From positions 1 to 17,759 of the forward strand of contig JAUVKK010000001.1 in NCBI GenBank assembly GCA_030596305.1: a stretch of 17,759 nt of DNA, given 5' to 3'. Positions within the stretch are counted from its first letter, which is position 1; each line of letters begins with the position of its first letter. Made by a program: the position numbers and the translations under genes. A model generated the notes under the pieces. It made no database searches, had not been told where the DNA came from, and was given only the letters and a program-made list of their open reading frames with translations. Positions 1 to 8,901 of the stretch are shown one piece after another. This stretch comes from Helicobacteraceae bacterium. GTDB lineage: Bacteria > Campylobacterota > Campylobacteria > Campylobacterales > Sulfurimonadaceae.

Positions 1-1
1 A

Positions 2-1207
2 AGTGATGAGAAGCAAAAAGAGGCTCTTACGTATATGTTGGGTCAACTCATTGTCAAAAATGGAACATTGGACTTCTCCGACTTCTCTCTGCCATTGAAG
101 TTTAAGACCCGTGTTAACAAGCTAGAGGGAGACATAGTAGCTATCTCTTCGAGTTTGGATGAGACGATGTTTATCAAACTTGACGGTGTTGTTGATGAGT
201 ATGGTTCTGCAAAGATAGGTGGTAACCTCATAGCCGCAGATCCAACTAAAAAGACGGATATTAAAGTAGACTTTAAAAACATCGATGTCACCTCTCTATC
301 TCCATACACAGGCAAGTTTATTGGACGTAAGATCCAGAGTGGAAAACTGTGGCTTGACCTTGGTTATAAGATCGATAATAAAGAGCTGGTCAGTACAAAT
401 AAGATCAGGATGAAAGACCTTGAATTGGGTGAAAATGTTGAAAGCGAAGAGGCCTCCAGTATGCCGGTCGGTCTTGCGATAGCACTGCTTAAAGATAGTG
501 ATGGCTATATCGATGTCTCTGTTCCGGTTGAGGGTAATGTGGATGATCCTGACTTTAAGTACGGTGCTGCGGCTTGGAAGGCGGTTGGTAACCTCATAAC
601 AGGTATTGCCGCGTCACCATTCAAGTTTCTGGGTTCTGCTCTTGGTATTGATGCTGAAGCGATGGCAAAGATAGAGTTCGACTTTGCAAGCGCAGAGCTA
701 ATGCCGCCGGAAAGAGAGAAGCTGGACAAACTTGTTGATGTCTTTGTGCAACGTCCTGAGATAGGGCTTGTCTTAATGCCAAGCTATATGCGTTCACGCG
801 ACAAGCTTGCGATGCAGAAAAATAAACTCTATGCATTGGCTGTCGGTGAGTTTAAAGAGAGTGATGAACGCAATACCAAATACAGCTTTATCAAAAAACT
901 CTATATTGAGACTGTTGGCGACGAGACCTATGACAAAGAGTATGACAAACTGGACAAATCACTGAAAGAGGGTGATGACTTTAAAAGCCTTTTCTTTGAC
1001 ATTCAGATCAATACGCTGATCGCTGCTCAAAAAGTCACAACAAAAGAGCTGGAAGCTTTGGCCAAAAACCGCAGCCAAAATATCAGAGAACATCTACTCT
1101 CAAAAGGATTTGACGGCAAACGTATCAAGGTGGAGTCAGCTGTCACTGCAGTAGATATGGCTGAAGTAGAACACTATACATCGCATCTGACTATTAATGT
1201 AAACTAA
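2..1207 (+). CDS. AsmA/DUF748-type envelope protein, C-terminal part (5' end outside window)
   Basis: The frame is open from base 2, so this is the C-terminal ~400 residues of a longer protein; the first ATG, at 35, is probably internal. The first half is beta-rich with alternating polar/hydrophobic strands, including a 'NGTLDFSDFS' segment and a 'DFKNIDVTSLSPYTGKFIGRKIQSGKL' region (given here only as a landmark near residues 93-119). This is the usual look of DUF748/AsmA-like proteins, which sit in the periplasm anchored to the inner membrane and are linked to envelope lipid or protein traffic. A glycine/alanine-rich stretch (GNLITGIAASPFKFLGSALG) follows. The C-terminal third is charged and helical, ending in a segment about making 'NIREHLLSKGFDGKRI' that resembles the OmpA-like tails often found in this family. 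The stop is TAA at 1205-1207. The next gene starts 59 nt downstream after its own probable promoter. The family call is by pattern recognition; the exact function is unknown. Confidence 0.75.
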   Translation, partial: SDEKQKEALTYMLGQLIVKNGTLDFSDFSLPLKFKTRVNKLEGDIVAISSSLDETMFIKLDGVVDEYGSAKIGGNLIAADPTKKTDIKVDFKNIDVTSLSPYTGKFIGRKIQSGKLWLDLGYKIDNKELVSTNKIRMKDLELGENVESEEASSMPVGLAIALLKDSDGYIDVSVPVEGNVDDPDFKYGAAAWKAVGNLITGIAASPFKFLGSALGIDAEAMAKIEFDFASAELMPPEREKLDKLVDVFVQRPEIGLVLMPSYMRSRDKLAMQKNKLYALAVGEFKESDERNTKYSFIKKLYIETVGDETYDKEYDKLDKSLKEGDDFKSLFFDIQINTLIAAQKVTTKELEALAKNRSQNIREHLLSKGFDGKRIKVESAVTAVDMAEVEHYTSHLTINVN

Positions 1208-1230
1208 GTAGTGATGTCTTAGATCTGTAG

Positions 1231-1236
1231 TATAAT
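1231..1236 (+). promoter_or_regulatory. Candidate -10 box (TATAAT) for the yqjD/yqjE/EF-hand genes
   Basis: A perfect TATAAT lies 31 nt upstream of the ATG at 1267. No good -35 hexamer is visible at 16-18 bp, which is normal for Campylobacterota sigma-70 promoters. An AGGA ribosome binding site follows at 1256-1259. This suggests the three downstream genes can be transcribed independently of the DUF748-type gene. Confidence 0.45.
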
Positions 1237-1266
1237 AAATTAAGAAGTTAAAATCAGGAAAACATT

Positions 1267-1545
1267 ATGGCAAAGATGAGTATGGCAGAGGAGATCAAGT
1301 TTCTCCGTGAAGAGGTTGAACGTCTAAAAAAAGAGGATGCACAGAGTGCTCCGGAAGTGACCGAAGATGATGCAGCACTGGATGGGCTGGTCGAAAGTGT
1401 ACATGAAATGGAAGACGAGATAGAGGACAAGGTGCATGAGCTTGTAGAGCGAATGAAAGATGACTATGAGAACATGTCGCCGGTTACCGCTGTAGCTATT
1501 TTTGCCGTAGGTGCGCTTTTTGGCCGCATCTTTCTTTCAAAGTAG
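1267..1545 (+). CDS. YqjD/ElaB-like (DUF883-like) tail-anchored membrane protein
   Basis: This 92-residue protein has three parts. Residues 8-23 form an amphipathic helix likely to be a coiled coil (EEIKFLREEVERLKKE). Residues 24-70 are strongly acidic (EMEDEIEDKVHELVERMKDDYENM). Residues 72-90 form a single C-terminal hydrophobic segment (SPVTAVAIFAVGALFGRIFL) ending in SK. That topology matches the ElaB/YqjD/DUF883 family, whose E. coli members are tail-anchored inner-membrane proteins that bind ribosomes in stationary phase. The following gene resembles YqjE, and E. coli also has yqjD next to yqjE, which supports the call. The start is backed by AGGA 7 nt before the ATG. Sequence identity to DUF883 is not obvious by eye, so ribosome binding is an inference from topology and neighbourhood. 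The stop is 9 nt before the ATG of the next gene. Confidence 0.6.
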   Translation: MAKMSMAEEIKFLREEVERLKKEDAQSAPEVTEDDAALDGLVESVHEMEDEIEDKVHELVERMKDDYENMSPVTAVAIFAVGALFGRIFLSK

Positions 1546-1554
1546 GGGATAGTG

Positions 1555-2040
1555 ATGAATAAAGAACTAAGTAACAAATTGCAGCTTTTACTGCGCAGCG
1601 AAAAGGCACTTCTTAAATTAGAGATGCGTAAAAAAGGACGTCAGGTCGTTTTGGCAGCTATTGGTGTCATCGCTGTACTGGCAACGTTGGTGATGCTTAA
1701 CGTCAGTGCCTATCTCTACCTCATAGAGAAGTCCACCTCGTTCAATGCCGCTCTTATTCTTATGTCTATTGACTTTGCAGTTGCTATGCTATTTTTTATT
1801 TTGGCATCGCGACAGGAGCTGGGAAATGAAGCCGAAACCATTAATGAGATACGCGACTATGCATTGAAAGAACTATCAGGCGAATTCGATGAGATAAAGC
1901 AGGAAGCTTCTGAGATTAGAGAAAGTTTTTCAAAAGTAAGCAGCGGCATAAGTTCTGTCTTCAACCGTGACTTCAGTGCTGTTAAAGCGGTTATTCCTCT
2001 GGTGGAGATGTTTGTTAAAACACGTAACAAGCAGAAGTAA
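1555..2040 (+). CDS. YqjE-like two-helix membrane protein (phage holin superfamily III type)
   Basis: This 161-residue protein starts with a basic amphipathic stretch (NKLQLLLRSEKALLKLEMRKKGRQ). Two hydrophobic helices follow at about residues 31-56 (VVLAAIGVIAVLATLVMLNV...) and 63-85 (AALILMSIDFAVAMLFFILA). A long charged helical tail likely to form a coiled coil comes next. This is the architecture of YqjE and the 'putative holin-X / holin superfamily III' family (PF07332 type), which despite the name are chromosomal membrane proteins. A GTG at 1552 could also serve as start, but AGGGGA at 1544-1549 is better spaced for the ATG at 1555, which I chose. The gene follows the YqjD-like gene by 9 nt, and its stop TAA shares one base with the next ATG (TAATG), so translation is probably coupled. 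Confidence 0.6.
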   Translation: MNKELSNKLQLLLRSEKALLKLEMRKKGRQVVLAAIGVIAVLATLVMLNVSAYLYLIEKSTSFNAALILMSIDFAVAMLFFILASRQELGNEAETINEIRDYALKELSGEFDEIKQEASEIRESFSKVSSGISSVFNRDFSAVKAVIPLVEMFVKTRNKQK

Positions 2041-2558
2041 TGAAAGTATCCAAACGTGTAAAAACAGTTGGTGTATTGATTATCAGTTCACTGCTGATAA
2101 GCGGATGTGCCCGTCCCGGTACCAAGATCAAAGAAGCCGGTGGTTTTGTAGGTTTTGTCTTTGAAAAGATAGACGACAACAGTGACGGTTTTGTTGACAA
2201 AGATGAATACATGGCTTTTGCCAATAAACGTTTTGAGAAGTTTGATGACAATGGTGACGGCAATGTAACACTTTCAGAGTTTAATCAGAGCCGCTTTGCC
2301 GAATTTGCTCCGGGTATGGCACAAGATATCTTCACCAGCTATGACCTGAACCAAGACGGTGTCGTGACAAAAGTGGAGATGCTGCAAAAAGAAGAGACGA
2401 ACTTTGCCGAGATGACAGGTGCCCATACAGAGAAGGTCACTAAAAACGAGATGATCGCCTTCTTTAAAAAAGAGCGTTTTAGCATATTGGATTCTAACAG
2501 TGACGGCTGTATCAGTTTAGAAGAGTACCAAAACTCAAAGTCACCGTTTGAGCGATAG
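2040..2558 (+). CDS. EF-hand calcium-binding lipoprotein, four EF loops
   Basis: The N-terminus is a lipoprotein signal: basic MKVSKRVKTVG, a hydrophobic core, then the lipobox L-I-S-G-C with the acylated cysteine at residue 23. Four canonical 12-residue EF loops follow. They start at D45 (D-D-N-S-D-G, E56 at position 12), D69 (D-D-N-G-D-G, E80), D102 (D-L-N-Q-D-G, E113) and D151 (D-S-N-S-D-G, E162). All keep Asp/Asn at positions 1, 3 and 5, Gly at 6 and Glu at 12, so all four could bind calcium. The mature protein would sit in the periplasm on the inner or outer membrane; residues 24-25 (AR) are not the +2 Asp signal for inner-membrane retention. The gene overlaps the YqjE-like gene by one base and ends 6 nt from the convergent htrA stop. 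The partner or target is unknown; a calcium sensor or buffer role in the envelope is inferred. Confidence 0.85.
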   Translation: MKVSKRVKTVGVLIISSLLISGCARPGTKIKEAGGFVGFVFEKIDDNSDGFVDKDEYMAFANKRFEKFDDNGDGNVTLSEFNQSRFAEFAPGMAQDIFTSYDLNQDGVVTKVEMLQKEETNFAEMTGAHTEKVTKNEMIAFFKKERFSILDSNSDGCISLEEYQNSKSPFER

Positions 2559-2576
2559 AGTGTTTTATCTTATCGC
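2552..2576. terminator. Hairpin across the convergent EF-hand/htrA junction, possible bidirectional terminator
   Basis: GCGATA (2552-2557) is complementary to TATCGC (2571-2576), and the loop contains both stop codons. A second inverted repeat, CCGTAAC (2576-2582) and GTTACGG (2595-2601), lies just inside the htrA 3' end. Neither has a good U-tract in either direction, so intrinsic termination is only a possibility. The two genes are 6 nt apart, so their transcripts must stop inside each other or overlap. Confidence 0.3.
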
Positions 2577-3986
2577 CGTAACATAGACACGTCCGTTACG
2601 GTTGATATAGACACGTTTATAGTCACCTCTGTACTTTTTAAGCGCTTTTTTGAGTGCTGAGAGATCAGGGGTCAGCTCTTTTTCGATCTGCATGATAATG
2701 TCACCCTGACGGATACCTTGGTCATAAGCCTCACCTTCACTCTCCACACTCACAATCAAAACACCCTCGACATCATCAGCAATACGGTAGTTGTAACGCA
2801 TATTACTGTTAAGATCGCTAAGTTCTAAGCCCTCAAGTAAAGTGTTTTCTGTTTTAGCTGCAAGTGACTCCTCGTTTAGATCACCCAGTTTGAGTGTAAG
2901 TGAGGTTATTTTTCTATCTCTCTCAAAGGTGAGGGTAATGGTACTTCCCGGTCTATACTGCCCAATGATGTTTTTAAGAGCCGAGGCGCTGTCGACCTCT
3001 TTTTTGTCTATTTTGGTAATCAGGTCACCGCGCTGCAATCCAGACTTTTCAGCAGGTGAACCGGGGCTGACCTGTATGACCATTGCACCTTGAGCACTTT
3101 TATAGAGTTTATGCAGCTCTTTGGTCAGGTTGCTTATAGAGACACCAAGATAACCTCGCTGGATCTCACCGCTTTCGATCAACTGTTTGGCAATGTTGCG
3201 TACCATGTCGACCTCGATGGCAAAACCGATACCGTTGTTGCCGCCGCTTCTTGTCATAATGGCAGAGTTTATCCCTATCAGGGCGCCTCGACTGTCAACC
3301 AGAGCACCGCCGGAGTTCCCGGGGTTGATAGAAGCGTCGGTCTGAATGAAGTTCTCATACTCATTGATTCCGACGCTGTCTTTGTGCTGGGCCGAGATAA
3401 TACCTTGTGTCACACTTTGCCCGACACCAAAGGGATTACCGATAGCAAATACTACATCCCCTATCTCTAATTTGTTTGAGCGCCCCATCAAGATAGGTGA
3501 CAGCTCTTTTTGAACATCTATTTTAATAACAGCAAGGTCGGATTTTGGGTCTTTACCTACAACGTTTGCTTTATAAGTAGTACCGTTTCCGTTGACTTGT
3601 ACTGTGATCACATCAGCATTTTCGATGACATGGTAATTAGTGACGATGTAACCGTCCTTTGAGATGATCACGCCTGAACCAAGACCTTGCCTTGGCTCAA
3701 AGTGCTGTGGTGTTCTGCCGCGGCCGAAAAATTGTTCAAAAAATGGATGCATCTGCTGCATCTCCTGAGAGATCTCCTGTGTGGTGGAGATGTAGACGAT
3801 CGACTTGGTTGCCTCTTTGACGGCACTGTTGTAAGAGAGTAGAATCTGACTGTTTGAGGGCATAGTACGTTGTGTGATCACGGCAGCGTCATTAAAGGTA
3901 ATGGAAGAAGCATCAAGGTTTAGAATTAAAATTGTAGTGAGGAGGAGAGTTTTATTTGCCGTAAAGGCTGACACTTTTGAGTACAT
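2565..3986 (-). CDS. htrA: Periplasmic serine protease/chaperone HtrA (DegP/DegQ family, Do type)
   Basis: This 473-residue protein has a hydrophobic N-terminal export signal (residues ~1-27), a trypsin-like protease domain and two PDZ domains (~276-368 and ~385-470). The catalytic triad is complete: H119 in TNYHVIENAD, D150 in DPKSDLAVIK and S225 in NPGNSGGALVD. A Q-linker with MQQMHPFFEQFFGRG precedes the protease core, as in DegP/DegQ LA loops. The family degrades or refolds misfolded envelope proteins as a periplasmic oligomer, and the length matches C. jejuni HtrA. PDZ1 carries the YLGVSISNL carboxylate-binding type motif. The start ATG has AAGGATG 5 nt upstream on the minus strand. The gene has its own candidate -10 and a pair of direct repeats upstream, suggesting two-component control. 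It converges with the EF-hand lipoprotein gene. Confidence 0.96.
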   Translation of the reverse strand: MYSKVSAFTANKTLLLTTILILNLDASSITFNDAAVITQRTMPSNSQILLSYNSAVKEATKSIVYISTTQEISQEMQQMHPFFEQFFGRGRTPQHFEPRQGLGSGVIISKDGYIVTNYHVIENADVITVQVNGNGTTYKANVVGKDPKSDLAVIKIDVQKELSPILMGRSNKLEIGDVVFAIGNPFGVGQSVTQGIISAQHKDSVGINEYENFIQTDASINPGNSGGALVDSRGALIGINSAIMTRSGGNNGIGFAIEVDMVRNIAKQLIESGEIQRGYLGVSISNLTKELHKLYKSAQGAMVIQVSPGSPAEKSGLQRGDLITKIDKKEVDSASALKNIIGQYRPGSTITLTFERDRKITSLTLKLGDLNEESLAAKTENTLLEGLELSDLNSNMRYNYRIADDVEGVLIVSVESEGEAYDQGIRQGDIIMQIEKELTPDLSALKKALKKYRGDYKRVYINRNGRVYVTAIR

Positions 3987-4019
3987 TTTTCATCCTTTTT
4001 ACCGTCAGTTCTTTTCTTT

Positions 4020-4025
4020 AGTATA
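4020..4025 (-). promoter_or_regulatory. Candidate -10 box (TATACT) for htrA
   Basis: On the minus strand TATACT lies 33 nt upstream of the htrA ATG. No good -35 hexamer is seen at standard spacing. Instead two GTTTAC repeats begin 10 bp further upstream (see the separate entry), which fits an activator-dependent promoter. Confidence 0.45.
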
Positions 4026-4035
4026 GATATTCTAG

Positions 4036-4052
4036 GTAAACAAGATGTAAAC
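4036..4052 (-). promoter_or_regulatory. Tandem direct repeat GTTTAC-N5-GTTTAC upstream of htrA
   Basis: On the minus strand the sequence reads GTTTAC ATCTT GTTTAC, two identical 6-mers with an 11-bp period, or one helical turn. They end 10 bp upstream of the candidate htrA -10. Tandem repeats with a 10-11 bp period overlapping or replacing the -35 are the usual binding arrangement for OmpR/PhoB-class response regulators. The regulator is not in this window. Confidence 0.4.
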
Positions 4053-4069
4053 TATGACAGTGAGCAGTC

Positions 4070-4282
4070 TTAGTTGTACTGTTCGTAGGGATCTTCTAAA
4101 AAGTTGTTAAGTGGTTCTATATGTTTTTCAATCTTACCATTACTGGTGTTCGCCAGATCGATCGCTGTGTCAAGATCAGTTGTCTGTGCGATGATCTCAT
4201 CATAACAACACTCTTTGTTATCAATCAATATTGCTTGTTGCACTTTAATAAGATAGGTAATAGACTCTAACGGATTAAGCAT
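4070..4282 (-). CDS. Small hypothetical protein, 70 residues
   Basis: I do not recognise this family. The ATG at 4282 has AGGAG about 6 nt upstream, a clearly better start than the in-frame GTG at 4300, which lies upstream of that ribosome binding site. The predicted protein begins MLNPLESITYLIKVQQAI, carries an adjacent cysteine pair (NKECCYDE), a helix-like middle (TTDLDTAIDLANTS) and an acidic, aromatic end (FLEDPYEQYN). It has no signal peptide or membrane segment, so it is probably cytosolic. It lies between htrA and pdxA on the same strand, with an AT-rich 118-nt region upstream holding a TATAAT-like box. Its stop is 83 nt before the htrA start, so read-through into htrA is possible. 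The strong ribosome binding site argues that it is a real gene. Confidence 0.6.
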   Translation of the reverse strand: MLNPLESITYLIKVQQAILIDNKECCYDEIIAQTTDLDTAIDLANTSNGKIEKHIEPLNNFLEDPYEQYN

Positions 4283-4369
4283 AATATCTCCTAAAATCAC
4301 TTTTTATAATACAATTATAGGTGAAAGATGTCACATAGATATCACTATTTTTTATATATGTGCATCATA

Positions 4370-4389
4370 ATACCATTAATATATGGTAT
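4370..4389. repeat. AT-rich inverted repeat ATACCAT-N6-ATGGTAT downstream of pdxA
   Basis: A perfect 7-bp inverted repeat with a 6-nt loop lies 12-31 nt past the pdxA stop codon, in the gap before the 70-residue gene. On the pdxA-sense strand it is not followed by a U-run, so it is a weak terminator candidate at best. It could equally be an operator for the small downstream gene. Confidence 0.35.
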
Positions 4390-4400
4390 ATATTTTGTTA

Positions 4401-5329
4401 CTAGGGGTGTTGTTTTGCCTGTATGAATTCTAAGGCAGCATGAACAGCATTGATATAGCTGAGTGTTTTAGCTTCACCTTTATAAGCAATATCAAATGCA
4501 GTTCCATGGTCAACGGAAGTGCGTATAATAGGGAGGTTGAGTGAGATGTTGACACTCTCGTCAAAGTAGAGTGCTTTGAGTGGACCAAGCCCTTGGTCAT
4601 GGTACATGGCAACAAAATAGGTGTACTGTTTTCTGAAATGCGGTGTAAATGCGATGTCCGGAACAACTGGACCTACAAATATCTCTTTTCCCAATGCAGC
4701 ATTCAAAGAACTTATAGCTTCTGTGATGATCTTCTCTTCATTTCCCAGTACGCCATTGTCGCCGGCATGAGGGTTTAACCCTAACACTGCGACTTTATGG
4801 TCTCCGATAGCGTGGTGAAGGTCTTCTAAAAAGCCGGTCAGTCGTTTGAGTGTGACTGCTGTTGCAACAGCTTGAAGGGGAATATGCTCTGTAAAAAGAG
4901 CGACATAAAGCTCTGAACAGCCCAGCATCATGATGGCATCTTTTTTGAAGATGTCACGAAGCATGTCTGTATGCCCTTTGTAATCAATACCTGCAAGTGA
5001 CCATGCCTCTTTGTGGATCGGTAGTGTCACAATAGCATCAACCTCTTTAGACTTAGCAAGCTCAATGGCATGTAAAAAAGAGTGATAAGAGAACTCACCT
5101 GACCTGGATGAGACTAGACCAGGCTCAATCTCAACCTCATTGCCCGCTTCTGATAGCTCAAAGTCATCAGGAATCTCGATTTTAAGAAGTTTAGAGGCAT
5201 TTTGTAAAAGTGCTTGATTAATACAATAAACAGGAGAGACCAGTTTTGAGATCTCTCGATGTGCTTTAAGCGCGATCTCGAGTCCGACACCGTTTATGTC
5301 ACCAAGACTGATGGCAACACGTGGAGGTG

Positions 5330-5342
<13 letters not shown>
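4401..5342 (-). CDS. pdxA: 4-hydroxythreonine-4-phosphate dehydrogenase PdxA
   Basis: PdxA oxidises 4-phosphohydroxy-L-threonine with NAD, and the product decarboxylates to the amino ketone that PdxJ uses. This is the penultimate branch of DXP-dependent pyridoxal phosphate synthesis, in the cytosol. The 313-residue protein shows the family landmarks in order: an N-terminal GDINGVGLEIAL, GHTDML around H124, the three metal ligands H153 (TEHIPLQAV), H192 (NPHAGDNG) and H248 (MYHDQGLGPLK), and the C-terminal RTSVDHGTAFDIA signature. Length is slightly shorter than the ~329 residues of E. coli PdxA, as is common in this phylum. The start overlaps the end of pdxJ by 13 nt, so the two consecutive pathway enzymes are translationally coupled. 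The tgt-pdxJ-pdxA run appears to be one operon read from the promoter near 7295. Confidence 0.97.
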
Positions 5343-7286
<1,944 letters not shown>

Positions 7287-7294
7287 TTAACGTG

Positions 7295-7300
7295 ATTTTA
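7295..7300 (-). promoter_or_regulatory. Extended -10 (TGC-TAAAAT) for tgt-pdxJ-pdxA
   Basis: On the minus strand the sequence reads TGCTAAAAT followed by CACG. The TGN motif and TAAAAT make a good extended -10. It is the minus-strand half of a mirrored pair: the divergent gene has TGATACAAT followed by the same CACG. The two -10 boxes are 30 bp apart, so the -35 zones of both promoters overlap. Confidence 0.5.
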
Positions 7301-7330
7301 GCACATTCTGTTCAAGGGACAGCAATATGA

Positions 7331-7336
7331 TACAAT
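7331..7336 (+). promoter_or_regulatory. Extended -10 (TGA-TACAAT) for the COG3400-type gene
   Basis: TGATACAAT ends 34 nt before the ATG at 7371 and is followed by CACG, mirroring the tgt promoter. The 7-bp inverted repeat CGTGATT (7291-7297) / AATCACG (7334-7340) overlaps both -10 boxes. Confidence 0.5.
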
Positions 7337-7370
7337 CACGTCATAAATTAAGAAACATAGATTGGTGTGT

Positions 7371-8777
7371 ATGAAAAAGATTTTGATTATCAGCGACAGT
7401 AAGATCGGACATAACTTTGTCCAGCGTGCTATCGACACTTTTGCTAAAGATAACCTCTACTACGTCATTCAATCCAATGCAGTCGAATTTGAGAATGCAC
7501 CGCCGTCACGTTTTAAGTTTTTTGAGTTCGATCCGACCAGTTTATACAAACTATCCAATGTCTTGAAGATGGAGTTTGTCCAGGTCTTTATTGCCATGAA
7601 AAGCCCTATGGATATTGAGCATACTATCGCCAATATCCGTGTAAGCAAAAAACAGCTCCGTATCATTGTGATCGATCACTGGACGATGGACCTTGAAGAG
7701 CACAATGTTGTTCAGATCAACACTACTGAGATCCTTGCATCTCATCTGTTCGATTACCTTCCGAACGTGCCAGTTGTCGCACAGAATGTTGGTCTTGGTG
7801 AGGGTGAGATCATGGATGTACTGGTACCGTTTGGTAGTTCGTTTGTCTACAGACATGTCGGTGTAATTGAACAGAAAAACTGGCGTATAGTCGGTATTTA
7901 TCGTGCCGGCAAGCTTATTCTACCGGATGACAGGAAGATGATCCATCCGAATGATCAACTTCTTTTGGTCGGTGAACCCTCTGTGCTCAACTCCGTATAT
8001 CGTGCCATTAAAAGAGAGATCGGCCAATTCCCGCAGCCTTTTGGAACCAACCTCTATCTTTTCATAGACATGACCAAAGATGATCTCAGAGAGGTTGTCT
8101 ACCTGGTAGATAAAGCGATAAAAGTACATGAGAACTTCAGTAACCGACTTATTATAAAAGTCTGTAATCCAAGTAATATCGCTCTTTTAGAGAATATTAA
8201 AAGCAGACGCAGTGAAAGCATTATTGTCGATATTGACTACCAGCAGAGTTATATTGAAGATGTGGTGCTGCAAGATGTTAAGCAGTTCGATATCGGTCTG
8301 GTTATGGTCTCATCATTTATGTTTGAAAAAGATAAGATGCGTGAGATCCTCTTTGACGCAAATGTACCGATACTCTCTCTGTCTCAACGCTCCATTGAAA
8401 AGATAAAAGATGCTGTGATCGTCTTGAACGACAATAAAGATCTTGAAAAGATCTCTACAACGATCTTTGACTTCTCTTCACAGATGGGATACAACATCGA
8501 ACTTCTGAAAAATGAGGATGAAGAGAGCAGTGAGCAAGATGAGATCATCGAGCACTATCAAAACCTCTCAGCGATCTTCTCTAAAAATATCCATGTCAAC
8601 TTTCATAACGATAACCCGATCAGAAAACTCACTAAGCGCGAAAATTTCCTGCAGTGTCTTCCCTTTACCGAGAATATTTTACAAGGCAAGACGACAACAC
8701 TTTTTTCGACAGATATTGAAGAGTTGTACCACCGTCTTAACCAGTACCACCAGCTCTTTATCCCGATCAAGATATAG
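7371..8777 (+). CDS. COG3400-type cytosolic protein with TrkA-C (RCK_C) domain
   Basis: This 468-residue protein begins with a Rossmann-like N-terminal region (MKKILIISDSKIGHNFVQRA) that lacks the classical GxGxxG of TrkA-N domains. A clear TrkA-C/RCK_C module follows at about residues 137-210: VPFGSSFVYRHVGVI, WRIVGIYRAGKLILP, then HPNDQLLLVGEPSVL. The rest (~215-468) is unassigned alpha/beta sequence with no membrane segment. RCK_C domains normally bind small ligands such as c-di-AMP and regulate cation transporters or channels, but no Trk/Ktr pore gene is present here. I recall an equivalent gene between tgt and aroB in H. pylori (HP0282). The ATG at 7371 is chosen over upstream TTG/GTG codons at 7362-7367; no strong ribosome binding site supports any of them. 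It may be a potassium-uptake regulator, but that is inference from one domain. Confidence 0.75.
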   Translation: MKKILIISDSKIGHNFVQRAIDTFAKDNLYYVIQSNAVEFENAPPSRFKFFEFDPTSLYKLSNVLKMEFVQVFIAMKSPMDIEHTIANIRVSKKQLRIIVIDHWTMDLEEHNVVQINTTEILASHLFDYLPNVPVVAQNVGLGEGEIMDVLVPFGSSFVYRHVGVIEQKNWRIVGIYRAGKLILPDDRKMIHPNDQLLLVGEPSVLNSVYRAIKREIGQFPQPFGTNLYLFIDMTKDDLREVVYLVDKAIKVHENFSNRLIIKVCNPSNIALLENIKSRRSESIIVDIDYQQSYIEDVVLQDVKQFDIGLVMVSSFMFEKDKMREILFDANVPILSLSQRSIEKIKDAVIVLNDNKDLEKISTTIFDFSSQMGYNIELLKNEDEESSEQDEIIEHYQNLSAIFSKNIHVNFHNDNPIRKLTKRENFLQCLPFTENILQGKTTTLFSTDIEELYHRLNQYHQLFIPIKI

Positions 8778-8784
8778 CCTCTGT

Positions 8785-8819
8785 GTGCGCTGAATTGCGC
8801 ACTTAACAAAAAGCTTTTT
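8785..8819 (+). terminator. Probable terminator after the COG3400-type gene
   Basis: GTGCGC (8785-8790), loop TGAATT, GCGCAC (8797-8802) forms a 6-bp GC-rich hairpin 8 nt past the stop codon. Five bases further is the self-complementary AAAAAGCTTTTT (8808-8819), which supplies a T-run. Together they look like an intrinsic terminator separating this gene from the aroB operon, although the T-run is not directly attached to the first stem. Confidence 0.5.
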
Positions 8820-8872
8820 CTTCCTAACGTTTATTCACTGTTTTTTAAGTTCCTGTAAAGTATTATCTTTAC

Positions 8873-8878
8873 TATAAT
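8873..8878 (+). promoter_or_regulatory. Candidate -10 box (TATAAT) for the aroB operon
   Basis: A perfect TATAAT lies 23 nt before the aroB ATG, preceded by T-rich DNA without a clear -35, as usual for this phylum. It follows the terminator-like hairpins, which fits a new transcription unit starting here. Confidence 0.5.
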
Positions 8879-8901
8879 TTGCAAATATAATGGACCTCTA
8901 A

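Noticed and set aside
1552..2040. Phage holin gene or prophage remnant
   Set aside because: The holin-X type family is chromosomal, the neighbour is YqjD-like, and no lysis, tail or integrase gene is nearby.
4370..4389. Intrinsic terminator for pdxA
   Set aside because: The stem is A/T-rich and no U-run follows on the pdxA strand, so it is listed only as an inverted repeat.
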